The translations under genes and the position numbers were made by a program. From Symbiodinium natans (lineage: Eukaryota > Sar > Dinophyceae > Suessiales > Symbiodiniaceae), in assembly GCA_905221605.1 (NCBI GenBank), contig CAJNDS010002122.1, positions 408,501-472,500 of the forward strand: 64,000 nt of DNA, given 5' to 3'. The notes beneath the pieces are model-generated. The model did no database searches. It saw only the letters and a program-made list of their open reading frames with translations, and was not told the DNA's origin. Position 1 is the stretch's first letter; every line of letters starts with the position of its first letter. Positions 17,577-27,061 of the stretch are shown here, in pieces.

Positions 17577-19961
17577 ATGCCTTTGACGCTCAATAACACA
17601 AACACATTAACAGCAGATAATATTATTGTCAGTGGAACAGACATTTCACAAATATATGCAACAAAAACAGAACTAGGAGACATTGACACAGCAAACTCTT
17701 CAAGCATTCATGCAAACACAGACGCCATAGCAGCTTTAAATAGTAAGCAACTGCAAAACTTTAATAATATCAATGCTATTAACGATGACTTAACTAACAA
17801 CTACCAAACTAACACAGTTCTAGCAACCAACTTTTACAATAAAACAGAAATAGATGCTACATTTACTAACTATTATACATCAACACAAATAGACACAAAT
17901 TTATCAACTAACTATCAAACTAATGCACAACTAGCCGTTAATTACTATAATAAATCCGAAATTGATACAAATTTATCTACTGATTTTCAGACTAATACAC
18001 AGATACAAACCAACTACTATAATAAAACCGAAGTAGATGCTTTAGTAGGTGCCGGTTCGGGTTATACAGATACAGAAATTAATAATTTATTAGATTTACG
18101 AGTTCCCAAGTCTGATTTTACCAATAGATTTAGTGCCAATCCTATTATTGATTGTAGCGCCCCTACAGTTATTCATAGCGGTTTAACATTAAACAACTCA
18201 ACTATTAATATATCGCCAGTAGCGGGATTATTATTTAGTAATCAAACAGGAGGAGGAGATAAAGTATTAGCTGAATTTAAAAACGCTACGAGTTATATAA
18301 CTTTACAAGGAGATAAAATATTTTGTAATAATACATCAGACGATGCTATTAAACAACTTGATTTAAACCCTAATGGAGGAGGTTATAAAATGAGTGGTAA
18401 AATAGCAGTTCCGACAGGTGGGTTAGTAGTAGAAAATACAGCAGATGCTAATTTATCATTTACAGTTAGAAATACTGATAATTATATTACTTTTAATAAT
18501 GATAATATTGATTGTTATAATTCAGTTGGTGATACAGGTAGGATTTTACAACTAAATAATAATGCTAATCAGTATGTTAAATCTCATTCTTTATTAATTG
18601 ATACAGGAATAGAAACATTAACAGGAGGTTATACATTAGATGTTGTTGATAGTGCTATTATTAGACAGAATTTAAAAGTAGATGGTGATATTGATTTAAC
18701 AACTGATTTAAATTTTGATGGAGAAAACGCTAATATTAATAATGCCAATGGATTAACATTTTATAAAAATACAACAGACGCTAGTAATGTTTTAACTGTA
18801 AAAAACGCACAAGGGTATTTAAAATTTAACTCATTTAATATTAATGCTTATAATACAAGCAATGACAGTTCTTCATTACTTTTATTAAATACTGCAAATG
18901 GTAATGGTGTCTATTGTTTAAGTTTAGGCATCGGAGCAATTCAAGGCGCAAATAAACTAAATGTAAGTGGTGGGAATGCTAATTTTGGTGGCACCTCATC
19001 ATTTCAAAACACATCAACATTTAATGGTGATATCTATGTCAATAATTCAGGTAGGATATTTCAGCGTAGTGATGCTAATAACTCATTAAATGTAATATCA
19101 ACAAATGAAATCAATTTCTCATTACAAGCAAATAGAACAACTGACCCGACTACTGGCACTATTGCTTTACAATTAAACGACACTAACGGAATTACACTAA
19201 ATAGAGCAGTTACAAATAATCTTACTTTTAATAGTATTGGTAATTTAACAGCTGAAGCAGATTTAATAACTTGGGGAAAAATGAAGTTTCAAAATTCATC
19301 AGAGTTCAGAGAAGTATTAGATACTCAATATAAGTTATATATCAGAAATGGTGATACATTAGGAGATATTAATTTAACTGTTGGTTTAGAAAGTAGCACA
19401 CCAGAAATTAAAATAACAGATGGTAAAGTTAAAATGAATAATTTAGAAATAACACAAGAAACAATAAGCACCGTAGACCAGATACAGTTTTTAAATACTG
19501 ATGCAGGTGGTGAATTTGCATTTTATTTTGGTAGTGTTTCAGTACCTAATGATGTATTTTCAATCTCACCAGGTGGCATTCTCGTTAATGGAGATATTGA
19601 ATACACTGGGTCTTTAATTCCAAGTTCCGATAAACGATTGAAAAAAGATATTAAGGAACTTGACCAGAAAAAGGCAGTGGAATTAGTTAAATACATTGTA
19701 CCAAAAACATATCATTTTATTGATGACAGACAACAAGGTAAATCGTGTTGTGGTTTTATTGCTAATGACTTTTTAAGCAAAAAAGTTCCAGATGAATGGC
19801 AAAATATAGTTAAAGAAGGCAAAGATGGATATTTAAAGTTTGATTATACGTCTTGTGTTCCTATTTTATGGAGTGCTTTACAGCATGCTTTGAAAAGAAT
19901 TGATAAATTAGAAAAGGAAATAAATAGGTTGAAGGGGAAAGGAAAAGGCGAGAGCGATTAA
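17577..19961 (+). CDS. Fibre protein with C-terminal S74 chaperone domain
   Basis: 794 aa, the largest intact gene of the element. Residues about 75-160 contain tandem repeats of the type YYNKTEID..LSTNYQTN, as in trimeric phage-like fibre stalks. The middle is Asn/Thr/Gly-rich beta structure. From about residue 683 the end has SSDKRLKKDIKELD, then YHFIDD, CCGFIANDF and a terminal coiled coil, matching the intramolecular chaperone (Peptidase_S74, endosialidase type) that trimerises the fibre and cuts itself off at the Ser-Asp. Likely a receptor-binding spike. It follows the capsid gene with its own TCTA motif and ends in a shared hairpin. Confidence 0.9.
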   Translation: MPLTLNNTNTLTADNIIVSGTDISQIYATKTELGDIDTANSSSIHANTDAIAALNSKQLQNFNNINAINDDLTNNYQTNTVLATNFYNKTEIDATFTNYYTSTQIDTNLSTNYQTNAQLAVNYYNKSEIDTNLSTDFQTNTQIQTNYYNKTEVDALVGAGSGYTDTEINNLLDLRVPKSDFTNRFSANPIIDCSAPTVIHSGLTLNNSTINISPVAGLLFSNQTGGGDKVLAEFKNATSYITLQGDKIFCNNTSDDAIKQLDLNPNGGGYKMSGKIAVPTGGLVVENTADANLSFTVRNTDNYITFNNDNIDCYNSVGDTGRILQLNNNANQYVKSHSLLIDTGIETLTGGYTLDVVDSAIIRQNLKVDGDIDLTTDLNFDGENANINNANGLTFYKNTTDASNVLTVKNAQGYLKFNSFNINAYNTSNDSSSLLLLNTANGNGVYCLSLGIGAIQGANKLNVSGGNANFGGTSSFQNTSTFNGDIYVNNSGRIFQRSDANNSLNVISTNEINFSLQANRTTDPTTGTIALQLNDTNGITLNRAVTNNLTFNSIGNLTAEADLITWGKMKFQNSSEFREVLDTQYKLYIRNGDTLGDINLTVGLESSTPEIKITDGKVKMNNLEITQETISTVDQIQFLNTDAGGEFAFYFGSVSVPNDVFSISPGGILVNGDIEYTGSLIPSSDKRLKKDIKELDQKKAVELVKYIVPKTYHFIDDRQQGKSCCGFIANDFLSKKVPDEWQNIVKEGKDGYLKFDYTSCVPILWSALQHALKRIDKLEKEINRLKGKGKGESD

Positions 19962-19993
19962 TAATATTATTTATTGAGATAATATTATTAATC
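19956..19993. terminator. Hairpin between convergent genes
   Basis: Perfect 15-bp stem GATTAATAATATTAT / ATAATATTATTAATC with an 8-nt loop. The stop codons of the fibre (plus) and the GIY-YIG gene (minus) both lie inside the stem, as expected for a bidirectional transcript end. Confidence 0.75.
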
Positions 19994-20570
19994 TTGCTTC
20001 TTGTTTTCATAATATCGTTCTTTCATCTTTTGTTTCAAATATTCTCTGTTTTTAGCGTAATATTCTCTTCTTAGTCTGTTCCATTTCTCTTTATTTTGTT
20101 CATAACCTTCTTTACTTTTGTTATTACAGTGTTCTTTGTTTGCCAAATACCACTGTTGTTTTTTCATTTTAACTCGTTCGGTATTATCTTTTGTCCACTG
20201 TTTTTTATATTCTTCTTTTTCTTGTTTGTTAATGTAGGGGCGACTTTCGTTTAGGGTTGCGTTCAGTGTCTCTATATATTCTCGCTCCTTCTTTTTAGCA
20301 TCTAGCGCATTTTCACAGTTTAATGTTTCTATTAAAACCATATCCCAATTATCCCATCCTCCGTTGTCGTTGATAAAACGATATAAATATTTGTTGTTTA
20401 TTCTTCCACTATACATTTTACCATTCGAATTGTAATGACTTGTTTTATGGGCATTTTTTCGGTTTTTAAAGTTTGTTGTGTGTCCGACATAGCATTCCTT
20501 TATTACATAAGTCTTTACAAACTATTTTGTAAAAGTGGGTCTGACTATAATCAACTGGTTTTATGGGCAT
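19988..20570 (-). pseudogene. GIY-YIG endonuclease, frameshifted
   Basis: Starts at 20570 with VDYSQTHFYKIVCKDL, the GIY-type first strand. The frame is lost near 20495 and resumes as ECYVGHTTNFKNRKNAHKTS, the YIG-type strand with its Arg, then continues through 20416 (NGGWDNWDMVLIE) to a basic helical tail of Tyr/Lys/Arg repeats. Together this is a complete GIY-YIG nuclease domain plus DNA-binding tail, of the kind found free-standing in large DNA viruses. A homing or competition role is inferred. Confidence 0.82.
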
Positions 20571-20613
20571 TATGTCCTATTATGTATTATAAAGTTTCAT
20601 TTCTTTAAATGTA

Positions 20614-21411
20614 TTATTCACCATCAACCATTATCCTATGTGTAAAGTTCTTCATAAAGACCTCATCAATGTCGCTTTTTGTAAGGTTACAGTATAAAAA
20701 ACTATATGGTTCGCTTGTTGCTTCATTGTAAATCTCTAACAGTAACCTTTTTGCTTCTGCTATGTTTTTAGCGTCTGCCAACATCTTTTTATTTATTAAC
20801 ATTGCTGACAATTCCTCAACCATCGTCTCTATCTCTTTGTAATTACGCATCTTAAAGAAAAATAACTGTCTGGAATTAAAGCGAATAATTCTTGATAGTG
20901 CCCGATATGCTTGAACACTGGTAATCACGGTCAAAGCATTATGTCTTCCGCGCACGTATAACTGATTTAGCAAACTTGAATGTCTGCTGAATTTTTCATT
21001 ATCTGCCATATCGTCTATTACGAGTAGGCACGAATGCAATGTTTTATGCTCGTTTTTCTTCTGGTATTCTATAACTTTATGGTGTCTTTCTATAACTTGT
21101 TGTAAATCTGTTGCGACATATTCTTCAAAGAAACACTGCTCTTTTTCAGTATCTACCTTCATTTCATCTTTTATGTATTTCTTGACAGGTATCCATATAC
21201 TATCCACATTTATACTGGGCGACCATATGTAAATACGAGCAAAGCAATTTCTATAAATATCTAAAATTAATGACTGTAACAAAACTGTTTTACCCGAACC
21301 CGATGGTGCCGATATAATCATAGACGCTGGTAATCTAGGTGCTATTTCGTATTTAGATTGTTTGAAATCATATTCCTTTACATGAACTGGTTTTACTATA
21401 GGTGTTATCAT
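20614..21411 (-). CDS. A32/FtsK-like genome packaging ATPase
   Basis: 265 aa, intact. Walker A APSGSGKT at residues 35-42, Walker B CLLVIDDM near 130, then RHNALTVITSVQ as the sensor/arginine region. Length and order match packaging ATPases of Polintons, virophages and NCLDVs, which pump DNA into the preformed capsid. TCTA 10 nt upstream of ATG groups it with the late genes. No frame damage here. Confidence 0.95.
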   Translation of the reverse strand: MITPIVKPVHVKEYDFKQSKYEIAPRLPASMIISAPSGSGKTVLLQSLILDIYRNCFARIYIWSPSINVDSIWIPVKKYIKDEMKVDTEKEQCFFEEYVATDLQQVIERHHKVIEYQKKNEHKTLHSCLLVIDDMADNEKFSRHSSLLNQLYVRGRHNALTVITSVQAYRALSRIIRFNSRQLFFFKMRNYKEIETMVEELSAMLINKKMLADAKNIAEAKRLLLEIYNEATSEPYSFLYCNLTKSDIDEVFMKNFTHRIMVDGE

Positions 21412-21421
21412 TATTAATAAA

Positions 21422-21425
21422 TAGA
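21422..21425 (-). promoter_or_regulatory. Late-type TCTA motif (ATPase)
   Basis: TCTA on the minus strand, 10 nt before ATG, in AATTTCTATTTATTAATA. Confidence 0.65.
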
Positions 21426-21466
21426 AATTATATAATGTGCTTGGATTATTATATGAATATTAATAT

Positions 21467-21724
21467 ATGGATTGTTTATGTCGCAAAGCACGCGAGGCTC
21501 GTTCCTCACGTCGCGGAGCACGCGAGGCTCTAGCCGAGCGTCCCAAGAAAGAAAAGAAAGAAAGTAAAACAGATTGGCTAACCGAAAGAAGAAATATTAG
21601 AATGTATAATGCTAGATTAAATGCTATTATAGAAGAACTAGAGGATTCTTATCATTATGAACAATATAAGAAAAGATTTAAGTTGTTGTTTGAGTTTTAT
21701 CAGTTAGAAGAATTGCTAAAATAA
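21467..21724 (+). CDS. Small hypothetical protein carrying GC-rich repeats
   Basis: 85 aa. The N-terminal third (KAREARSSRRGAREALAERP) is encoded by two tandem GC-rich repeat units, while the rest (ERRNIRMYNARLNAIIEELE) is AT-rich and helical. The repeat seems to have been inserted into, or to have built, the start of the gene. Function unknown. Divergent from the ATPase, with about 55 bp between starts. Confidence 0.6.
   Translation: MDCLCRKAREARSSRRGAREALAERPKKEKKESKTDWLTERRNIRMYNARLNAIIEELEDSYHYEQYKKRFKLLFEFYQLEELLK
21480..21530 (+). repeat. Two tandem GC-rich repeat units
   Basis: GTCGCAAAGCACGCGAGGCT and GTCGCGGAGCACGCGAGGCT, 31 nt apart, both partly self-complementary. The inverted third copy lies in the lipase gene near 15706. 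Confidence 0.8.
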
Positions 21725-21889
21725 CGTTTTAAAGGATGATTTACTTATATAGTGACAGCGCCCCAATTTCTCCCATTTCCCAGTGTGCCTTCCATAAGCA
21801 CGTCATAAGAGCGTGGTAATGGTTAATTAGTTTGAAACAATGTTTATCATAATTCGTGAATTATGATAAAAATTGTGAAATAATATAAT
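21725..21889. other. Intergenic region with a 13-bp palindrome
   Basis: TTTATCATAATTC and GAATTATGATAAA (21843-21870) flank a 2-nt centre, 20 nt before the next start. The preceding GC-richer stretch (21760-21810) has no open frame that I can support. Confidence 0.6.
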
Positions 21890-22171
21890 ATGACAATATA
21901 TGTTGATAAAATAACTATGGATTTTAATACCGAGCATCAGCATCCCCATTGTGAAAGGCAGTGTGTTAGATGTAAAAAATTTAAAAATTTAGGGCATTTC
22001 AAAAGATATTATCATTGTAAAACGGGTAGGTATTTATCACAGTTTAGAACCACTGTTACTTGTTGTGAATGTTTAGAGAGTATGAAAGCATACAATCATA
22101 AACGAAAGGAAATGAGTTTCAATGATAAACGAAAGGAAATGAGTTTCAATGACAAACGAAAAGTTAAATAG
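21890..22171 (+). CDS. Small zinc-binding protein with tandem repeat tail
   Basis: 93 aa. CVRCKKFKNLGHF near residue 25 and CCEC near 59 look like a zinc ribbon of the type found in HNH-like or transcription-related proteins; no catalytic His pair can be assigned. The C-terminus has two full 9-residue repeats (KRKEMSFND) and part of a third, from a 27-bp DNA tandem repeat at about 22100-22160. Function unknown. Confidence 0.7.
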   Translation: MTIYVDKITMDFNTEHQHPHCERQCVRCKKFKNLGHFKRYYHCKTGRYLSQFRTTVTCCECLESMKAYNHKRKEMSFNDKRKEMSFNDKRKVK

Positions 22172-22181
22172 AGGCTTATAT

Positions 22182-25100
22182 TTATACTTTTATAAACTTA
22201 CTCCCCCTAAACCCAAATGGAACACTGTTGATACTATCTATATAATACCTCTTGTTATCATATGATGATAATGATTGTTTAACTTGTGTTATTGTGTATA
22301 TGCTGTGGTTTTTGCTCCTAATGCTGTTGAATTGAACTGTGTCACATTTATTATCTGATAGTGTGTCCTCATAGTTTTTATATTTTAGTTCCTTCTTAAC
22401 TTTATGTTTTACAATTCCTTTTGATTTCTTTTCTTCCTTTTCTTCCTTGTGTATCTTGAAAGAGTATGATTTAGGCTTTAATCCTATGAAATGTGTTATT
22501 ATTTTACCGTCGCATTCATCTTTGAACTTACCTAGCACTTTCTTATTCGTTGGGTCATAACACTTGTGAGCCTTATCATATCCACTAAAATCCATATGAT
22601 TATTCATTTCTTTGAAGTCTTCGTATATGTCTTTTGTTTTAGTATGAATAACAAAACTGTCTGTGTCAGTATATACTAATTTAATATTATCTTGATATTT
22701 TTTCTTTTAATACATCATAATAAAACGAATACATATGTAACTTGGAGAGGTCAAGAATTGACATACCAACATATATAGGCTTATTTAATTTTACTGTTTC
22801 TTTTAACTTTTCCACTCCTACTAGGTTTTCGTTTATGATATGTCTATGTTTGAAAGTTGGATTATTCACGCATTTTTGATATCTTTCAGGTGTGTCCACC
22901 AACTCAAAGTTAATGTGGTTTCTCACATTCTCCATCGTTTTTCCATACACCGCATTGTTCATTAATTTATACATGTCCTTCTCAAAATCTGATGTTGCTG
23001 ATTTTCTTTTATTGGTGTTGAAATCAATCCAAGGTTTTAGCCATGCCTTTTGTTTGAATGATATTACTTTATTCACTTTCTTAATTTTTAGTCCTTGTTG
23101 TAAATAATATTTTAAGAGTTTGATGTGAACAACATAATTTGTTTTATCCATAAGAGAAAGTATTAACTTATATGTTTTCTCGTCCTTTGGGTCTTTGTCC
23201 TGATGATATGCTTTGTATATTTCTTTTTGTTTGTCGCTTAACATGTCAGCTGTTACATTCATAATTTCCGGTGCTAGTGGATAGTCAATGTGTTTATCGT
23301 GTAATTCCTTTGGGTATTCTAAATCAACATCTAATATATAACCTTCATATCCATCATCATAATTTAGAACATCTTCCTCTGTAAACTTTTTGTTACTGTA
23401 ATGAACATCTTTGTATGGTAATTTTTGAGACATTGCTAAACCATACAAGGTATTAGCGTCAAGATAATTAATGTATGAAGTTTCTTTATTTTCATCATAA
23501 TCTTCTCCCATGTATGGATTGTTTGCCTCTACCTTTCTATGGGACACTTGGCACATACCCCCGCGAAGCCCATGCTCTGTTGTTTTATACACCTCCTCAT
23601 CATATATTAAATCTAGTTCTATGCCTGATTTTAAAAGCATTGCATCCCATGAGAAATTAGGAAGTGTTATATAATGGGCAGGGTCCAAGCCGTAGTCTTC
23701 TAAACATTTGGTTCTGAAATTTTCAAACACATCTGTTAATAATAACACATCTGTTTGAAGATACAAGTCGTGGTATTGACCTAGGTTCTGAATATTAAAA
23801 TGTTTCCATATCTTTTGTGCTCTTTCATATTCTGTATCCTTAATGTGTTCTTCCGTCAGCTTACTGTAAAAGTCTTCTTTTTTAGGTAACTCTGTTTCAT
23901 TGAATTTACTAAAGTTTGTGAAGTAGTCGTAAGGATAAACGCCCTTGTCTGTTAGTAAATCTAAATCAGTATCATTATTTATATATAAACTTTTCTTACT
24001 ATGATAAAAATTGTCTTGCCAGTTGGTTCTCTTTACATTATCTTCATATTTAGTTAGTTTAACAAGCTTGTCAAGTGAAGACGACAAGAAACTAAAGGTG
24101 TCCTTAAACTCCAGTTGTTTTCACGAGAAGGTAACATATTTTTCGCTGTTCTGTGCTATTACACTTATGTTCTCTTTTTCTGTGTTGAGTTTGTCAAGAT
24201 TGGATATTATGAGGTGAGCATCATAATTCTTTAAATTGTGAAAGAAAACTGGAATTTTAAAGTATTTGAAACAGTAATCCAGATTACATTTATTATGTGC
24301 TGGACCTCTATACAGTCCTGTGAAATGACAGTGGTCTTGGACTTTGGTTTTGGCAGGGTCGCTAGGATTGAAGCAACCACCACATATAAAACAAGTTTTG
24401 GCTTTCTTGTGTTCTGCCTCTTGTTGCTTAGTGATGTTAATTTTCTTGACATTATGCATTTTATCAAAGATGTCCTGTCTAATTTTGTTCATTGTTGAAC
24501 AGAATTTTTCCATACAATCCTCACCTCTATATAAATAAGGTGTTGTTTCATTTGTTATACTGTTCACAACGTTCAACATAAATCCACACGGTTTGTGGTT
24601 CTGATAAACTCCCTTCATTCCTTCATTTGATGGTGTTGTTAAACATTCAAAATCTCCATAAATTACATATGGACATCTCAACTGTTTATAATATTTTGAG
24701 AATTTCATCTTTTCTTTTTCCTCTGGCATTTTGGTTTGTTGAACCTCATGGGTCATACAACCTTTAAGTTCGTGTGCTGTTAACAACCGTTCTTGTTGAA
24801 ATCCTCTCTGACAAAATCTACAATAAAACTTTTTTGCTTCGTTTTTGTTTGTTTGAGAATTCATTAAACGACTATAATCTTTTATTAATACATAATGGTT
24901 CTCATCATCGTTCTCTATTAACAGTAAGTTGATATGACACGATGGTTTTTGAATTTTAGTTACTCTGTCAACAATTATTGTGTTTGTTCCATTCGGGTTA
25001 ATCTTATATACATTAACTGATATACAATCTTTATTAATTTGTTCAAAAGTGTTAATATGTTCATTTGATGCTGGGAACATCACACCATCCCAATTAATTA

Positions 25101-25941
25101 GGTTATCTTCTTGTTTAACTTTATTATAATGAAATAATCTCTCTGGGTGGTCTTTTTTGTATATATCATAAAATTTACATTGAACGCAATATTTGAAACA
25201 CATGTCGTCTTCGTTTTTAATATTAATACATGCCTTCTTTTTCTTAATCCATTCTGGTAAATCAATATATTTACCTGCTCTAGTTGGGTTGTATTTGTCA
25301 TAATGTATTGTTATTGAATGTATTTTATTTATTGTATATCCTGATTTCTTGAGTTGACTGTTTTCAATTTTTATTTCAATGTCTGATGCCATATTATTAA
25401 TGTTATTCTTTAATTCTTCTTCATTCATAATCGTGTAAATTCTACTCATTATTTTATATGTTTGTGCTTCCTCAAATTCTGGATGATTAAAATCCACATC
25501 TACATCAATTCTGATTTTCATATTGTTGTTTCTTTGTAAAAATTCTTTTAGTCTAGGTTCTTGGTATTTTAAATATGTTAATCCTCTGTATCCTTTCAGG
25601 TTAATGTTTGAAATTTTGTATGAATTAGCATATCGTTTGAATGCGCTTTGCTCCTCTGTGATGTTTGCTTTTTGTTTTATTGCATACTTTTTTAGTGCTT
25701 GTCTGACTGCTACACCTTTGGTTGCATGTTTTAATATTTTAAATCTTTTGTATTCTTGGGATTTTGATATACTTGTGAGTTTGTTTTTTAGCTTTTTAGA
25801 TAAAGGTTTATCTTTGTTGTAGTAATAATCATTGTTGTCAATGACTAGTTTCTTATATTCTTTTCCGTTCTTCGTTTTAACATTTCCTCTCTGACTATCA
25901 ATCACAAAATTTATTACATTCTTGAAATCTTTTTCGTCCAT
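22182..25941 (-). pseudogene. Protein-primed family B DNA polymerase, broken in two places
   Basis: About 1,250 codons. The N-terminal part contains Cys/His-rich segments (CVQCKFYDIY; FYCRFCQRGF...H...C) common in PLV and adintovirus polymerases. Exonuclease motifs are YGDFECLT (about residue 440), FHNLKNYDAHLI (about 573) and YLQTDVLLLTDVF. Polymerase motif A is NYLDANTLYGLAM and motif B is KLMNNAVYGKTMENV. An in-frame TGA at 24121-24123 interrupts the gene after the second exonuclease motif. A shift at an A-run near 22705 puts motif C (YTDTDS, near 22640) and the C-terminus (22182-22607) in another frame. It would replicate the linear genome from terminal protein. An early-type motif lies upstream. 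Confidence 0.95.
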
Positions 25942-25965
25942 TTATAAATATATATGTTTTTCTTT

Positions 25966-25974
25966 CTTTAAGTC
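25966..25974 (-). promoter_or_regulatory. Early-type motif (DNA polymerase)
   Basis: GACTTAAAG on the minus strand, 24 nt before the polymerase ATG, followed by TATATATTTATAA. It shares the ACTTAAAG core with the three 18-mers on the left and overlaps the last codons of the upstream GIY-YIG gene. Confidence 0.7.
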
Positions 25975-26642
25975 AAATTTTCAACGGTTTTTGTTAAGGA
26001 TTTGCATTTTTTGGTTCTCTGGTGTGCACTCATTCCATCTTTCCTTATCCAACACCTACATTTGGGACATTGTATTTTCTTTTTTCTTTGTTCATTGATT
26101 TCGTCTTTGTGGTCTTGATACTTTTGCTTCAATTCATTGTATCGCTCGGGATTATTTTGTTTGTATTCCTTTATATAGGCTCTCAAGCGTTCGCCGTTGA
26201 TTTTCCTATACTGTTTGCTGTATTGTTGCATGTATTCTTTGTGCTGTTGCGCGTGCTCTTGTTTGTATTTGCGTCGGTAGTTATCAATACGTTCTCTATT
26301 GTCTTCAACGTATTCCCTTCTATTTCGTCCTGCTATGAATTTGTTTAATGTTGCTTTCTCTCTGATTAGTTCGCCTTCTCTCCGTCTTAGTTCTTCTTTA
26401 GTTTCACATGGGTATCTCTCAACTAGTTCAATGTAAAACTTGTCTTGTCCTATTTCTCTCATCTTCATATATAAAGGGCATTCTTTGTTACAATCTTGAC
26501 TATTAACCTTATGGTCATGAAATCGTTTACTTAGTTGTTGAGTGGTGCTTCCGATGTAGGTGTCGTCATCTATGCAGTTTCTAATTATGTATATTCTGCC
26601 GTTAGAACATTTAATCGGTTTATTTCCGTTTTGTTCGGTCAT
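25968..26642 (-). CDS. GIY-YIG endonuclease with C-terminal zinc finger
   Basis: 224 aa, intact. GRIYIIRN (residues 15-22) and DDTYIGSTTQQLSKRF (26-41) are the GIY-YIG core with its Arg; FYIELVERY follows. A long basic helical linker (KYKQEHAQQHKEYMQQYSKQ) leads to CPKCRCWIRKDGMSAHQRTK then KC, a C2HC-like DNA-binding finger. Same architecture as the broken copy at 19988-20570 but with a finger added. Probably a selfish or genome-maintenance nuclease. TATATAAATG precedes the start. Confidence 0.88.
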   Translation of the reverse strand: MTEQNGNKPIKCSNGRIYIIRNCIDDDTYIGSTTQQLSKRFHDHKVNSQDCNKECPLYMKMREIGQDKFYIELVERYPCETKEELRRREGELIREKATLNKFIAGRNRREYVEDNRERIDNYRRKYKQEHAQQHKEYMQQYSKQYRKINGERLRAYIKEYKQNNPERYNELKQKYQDHKDEINEQRKKKIQCPKCRCWIRKDGMSAHQRTKKCKSLTKTVENLT

Positions 26643-26689
26643 ACTACATTTATATAGGTATAAGTCTTTATACGTTGTTCTCCTTTACT

Positions 26690-26898
26690 CCCCTGCCTTG
26701 GGGTGTTTTTCTCCCCTACCTAGGGGTGTTTTTCTCCCCTACCTAGGGGTGTTTTTCTCCCCTACTCCCCTGCCTAGGGGTGTTTTCTCCCCTGCGTTGG
26801 GGCGTTTTCTCCCCTACTCCCCTGTGTTGGGGTGTTTTCTCCCCTGCGTTGGGGTGTTTTCTCCCCTGTGTTGGGGTGTTTTCTCCCCTGCTTTGGGG
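26690..26898 (+). repeat. Minisatellite of about 18-25 bp units
   Basis: Roughly nine units of the type CCTAGGGGTGTTTTTCTCCC with internal variation (CCTTGGGG, GTTGGGG, CTACTCCC). The sequence is much more GC-rich than its surroundings. It sits between the last gene and the inner repeat of the right end. Open frames through it are a by-product of periodicity. Confidence 0.9.
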
Positions 26899-26910
26899 AC
26901 GATGTTGAAT

Positions 26911-27061
26911 AAAAATATTTTTTGTATCATTATTTAAGAATATTTTCAATGATTATTACCTATCTAAATAAAAGACAGGTATTTCATGATTTAGTAGAAT
27001 GGTTAAAATTTAACATTATTTAATAATCATGATATTAATATTATTAATGTTAATATGATGG
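26911..27061 (-). repeat. Inner diverged inverted repeat, right copy
   Basis: Inverted partner of 8073-8222, with scattered substitutions and small indels, unlike the identical outer repeats. It includes the remnant of the terminal gene. Confidence 0.85.
26934..27023 (+). pseudogene. Remnant C-terminus of the gene at 8113-8769
   Basis: Plus-strand frame reads LRIFSMIITYLNKRQVFHDL and continues to a stop, matching the last 30 residues of the left-end zinc-ribbon protein with only a few differences. No start or upstream part exists here, so it is a by-product of terminal repeat duplication. Confidence 0.85.

Noticed and set aside
24121-24123. TGA read as an amino acid in the viral element
   Set aside because: Tryptophan is encoded by TGG in the other genes, in-frame TGA is not seen inside them, and the integrase is interrupted by TAG instead.
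26690-26898. CRISPR array
   Set aside because: Units are short, contiguous and lack unique spacers; it is a minisatellite in a eukaryotic viral insert.
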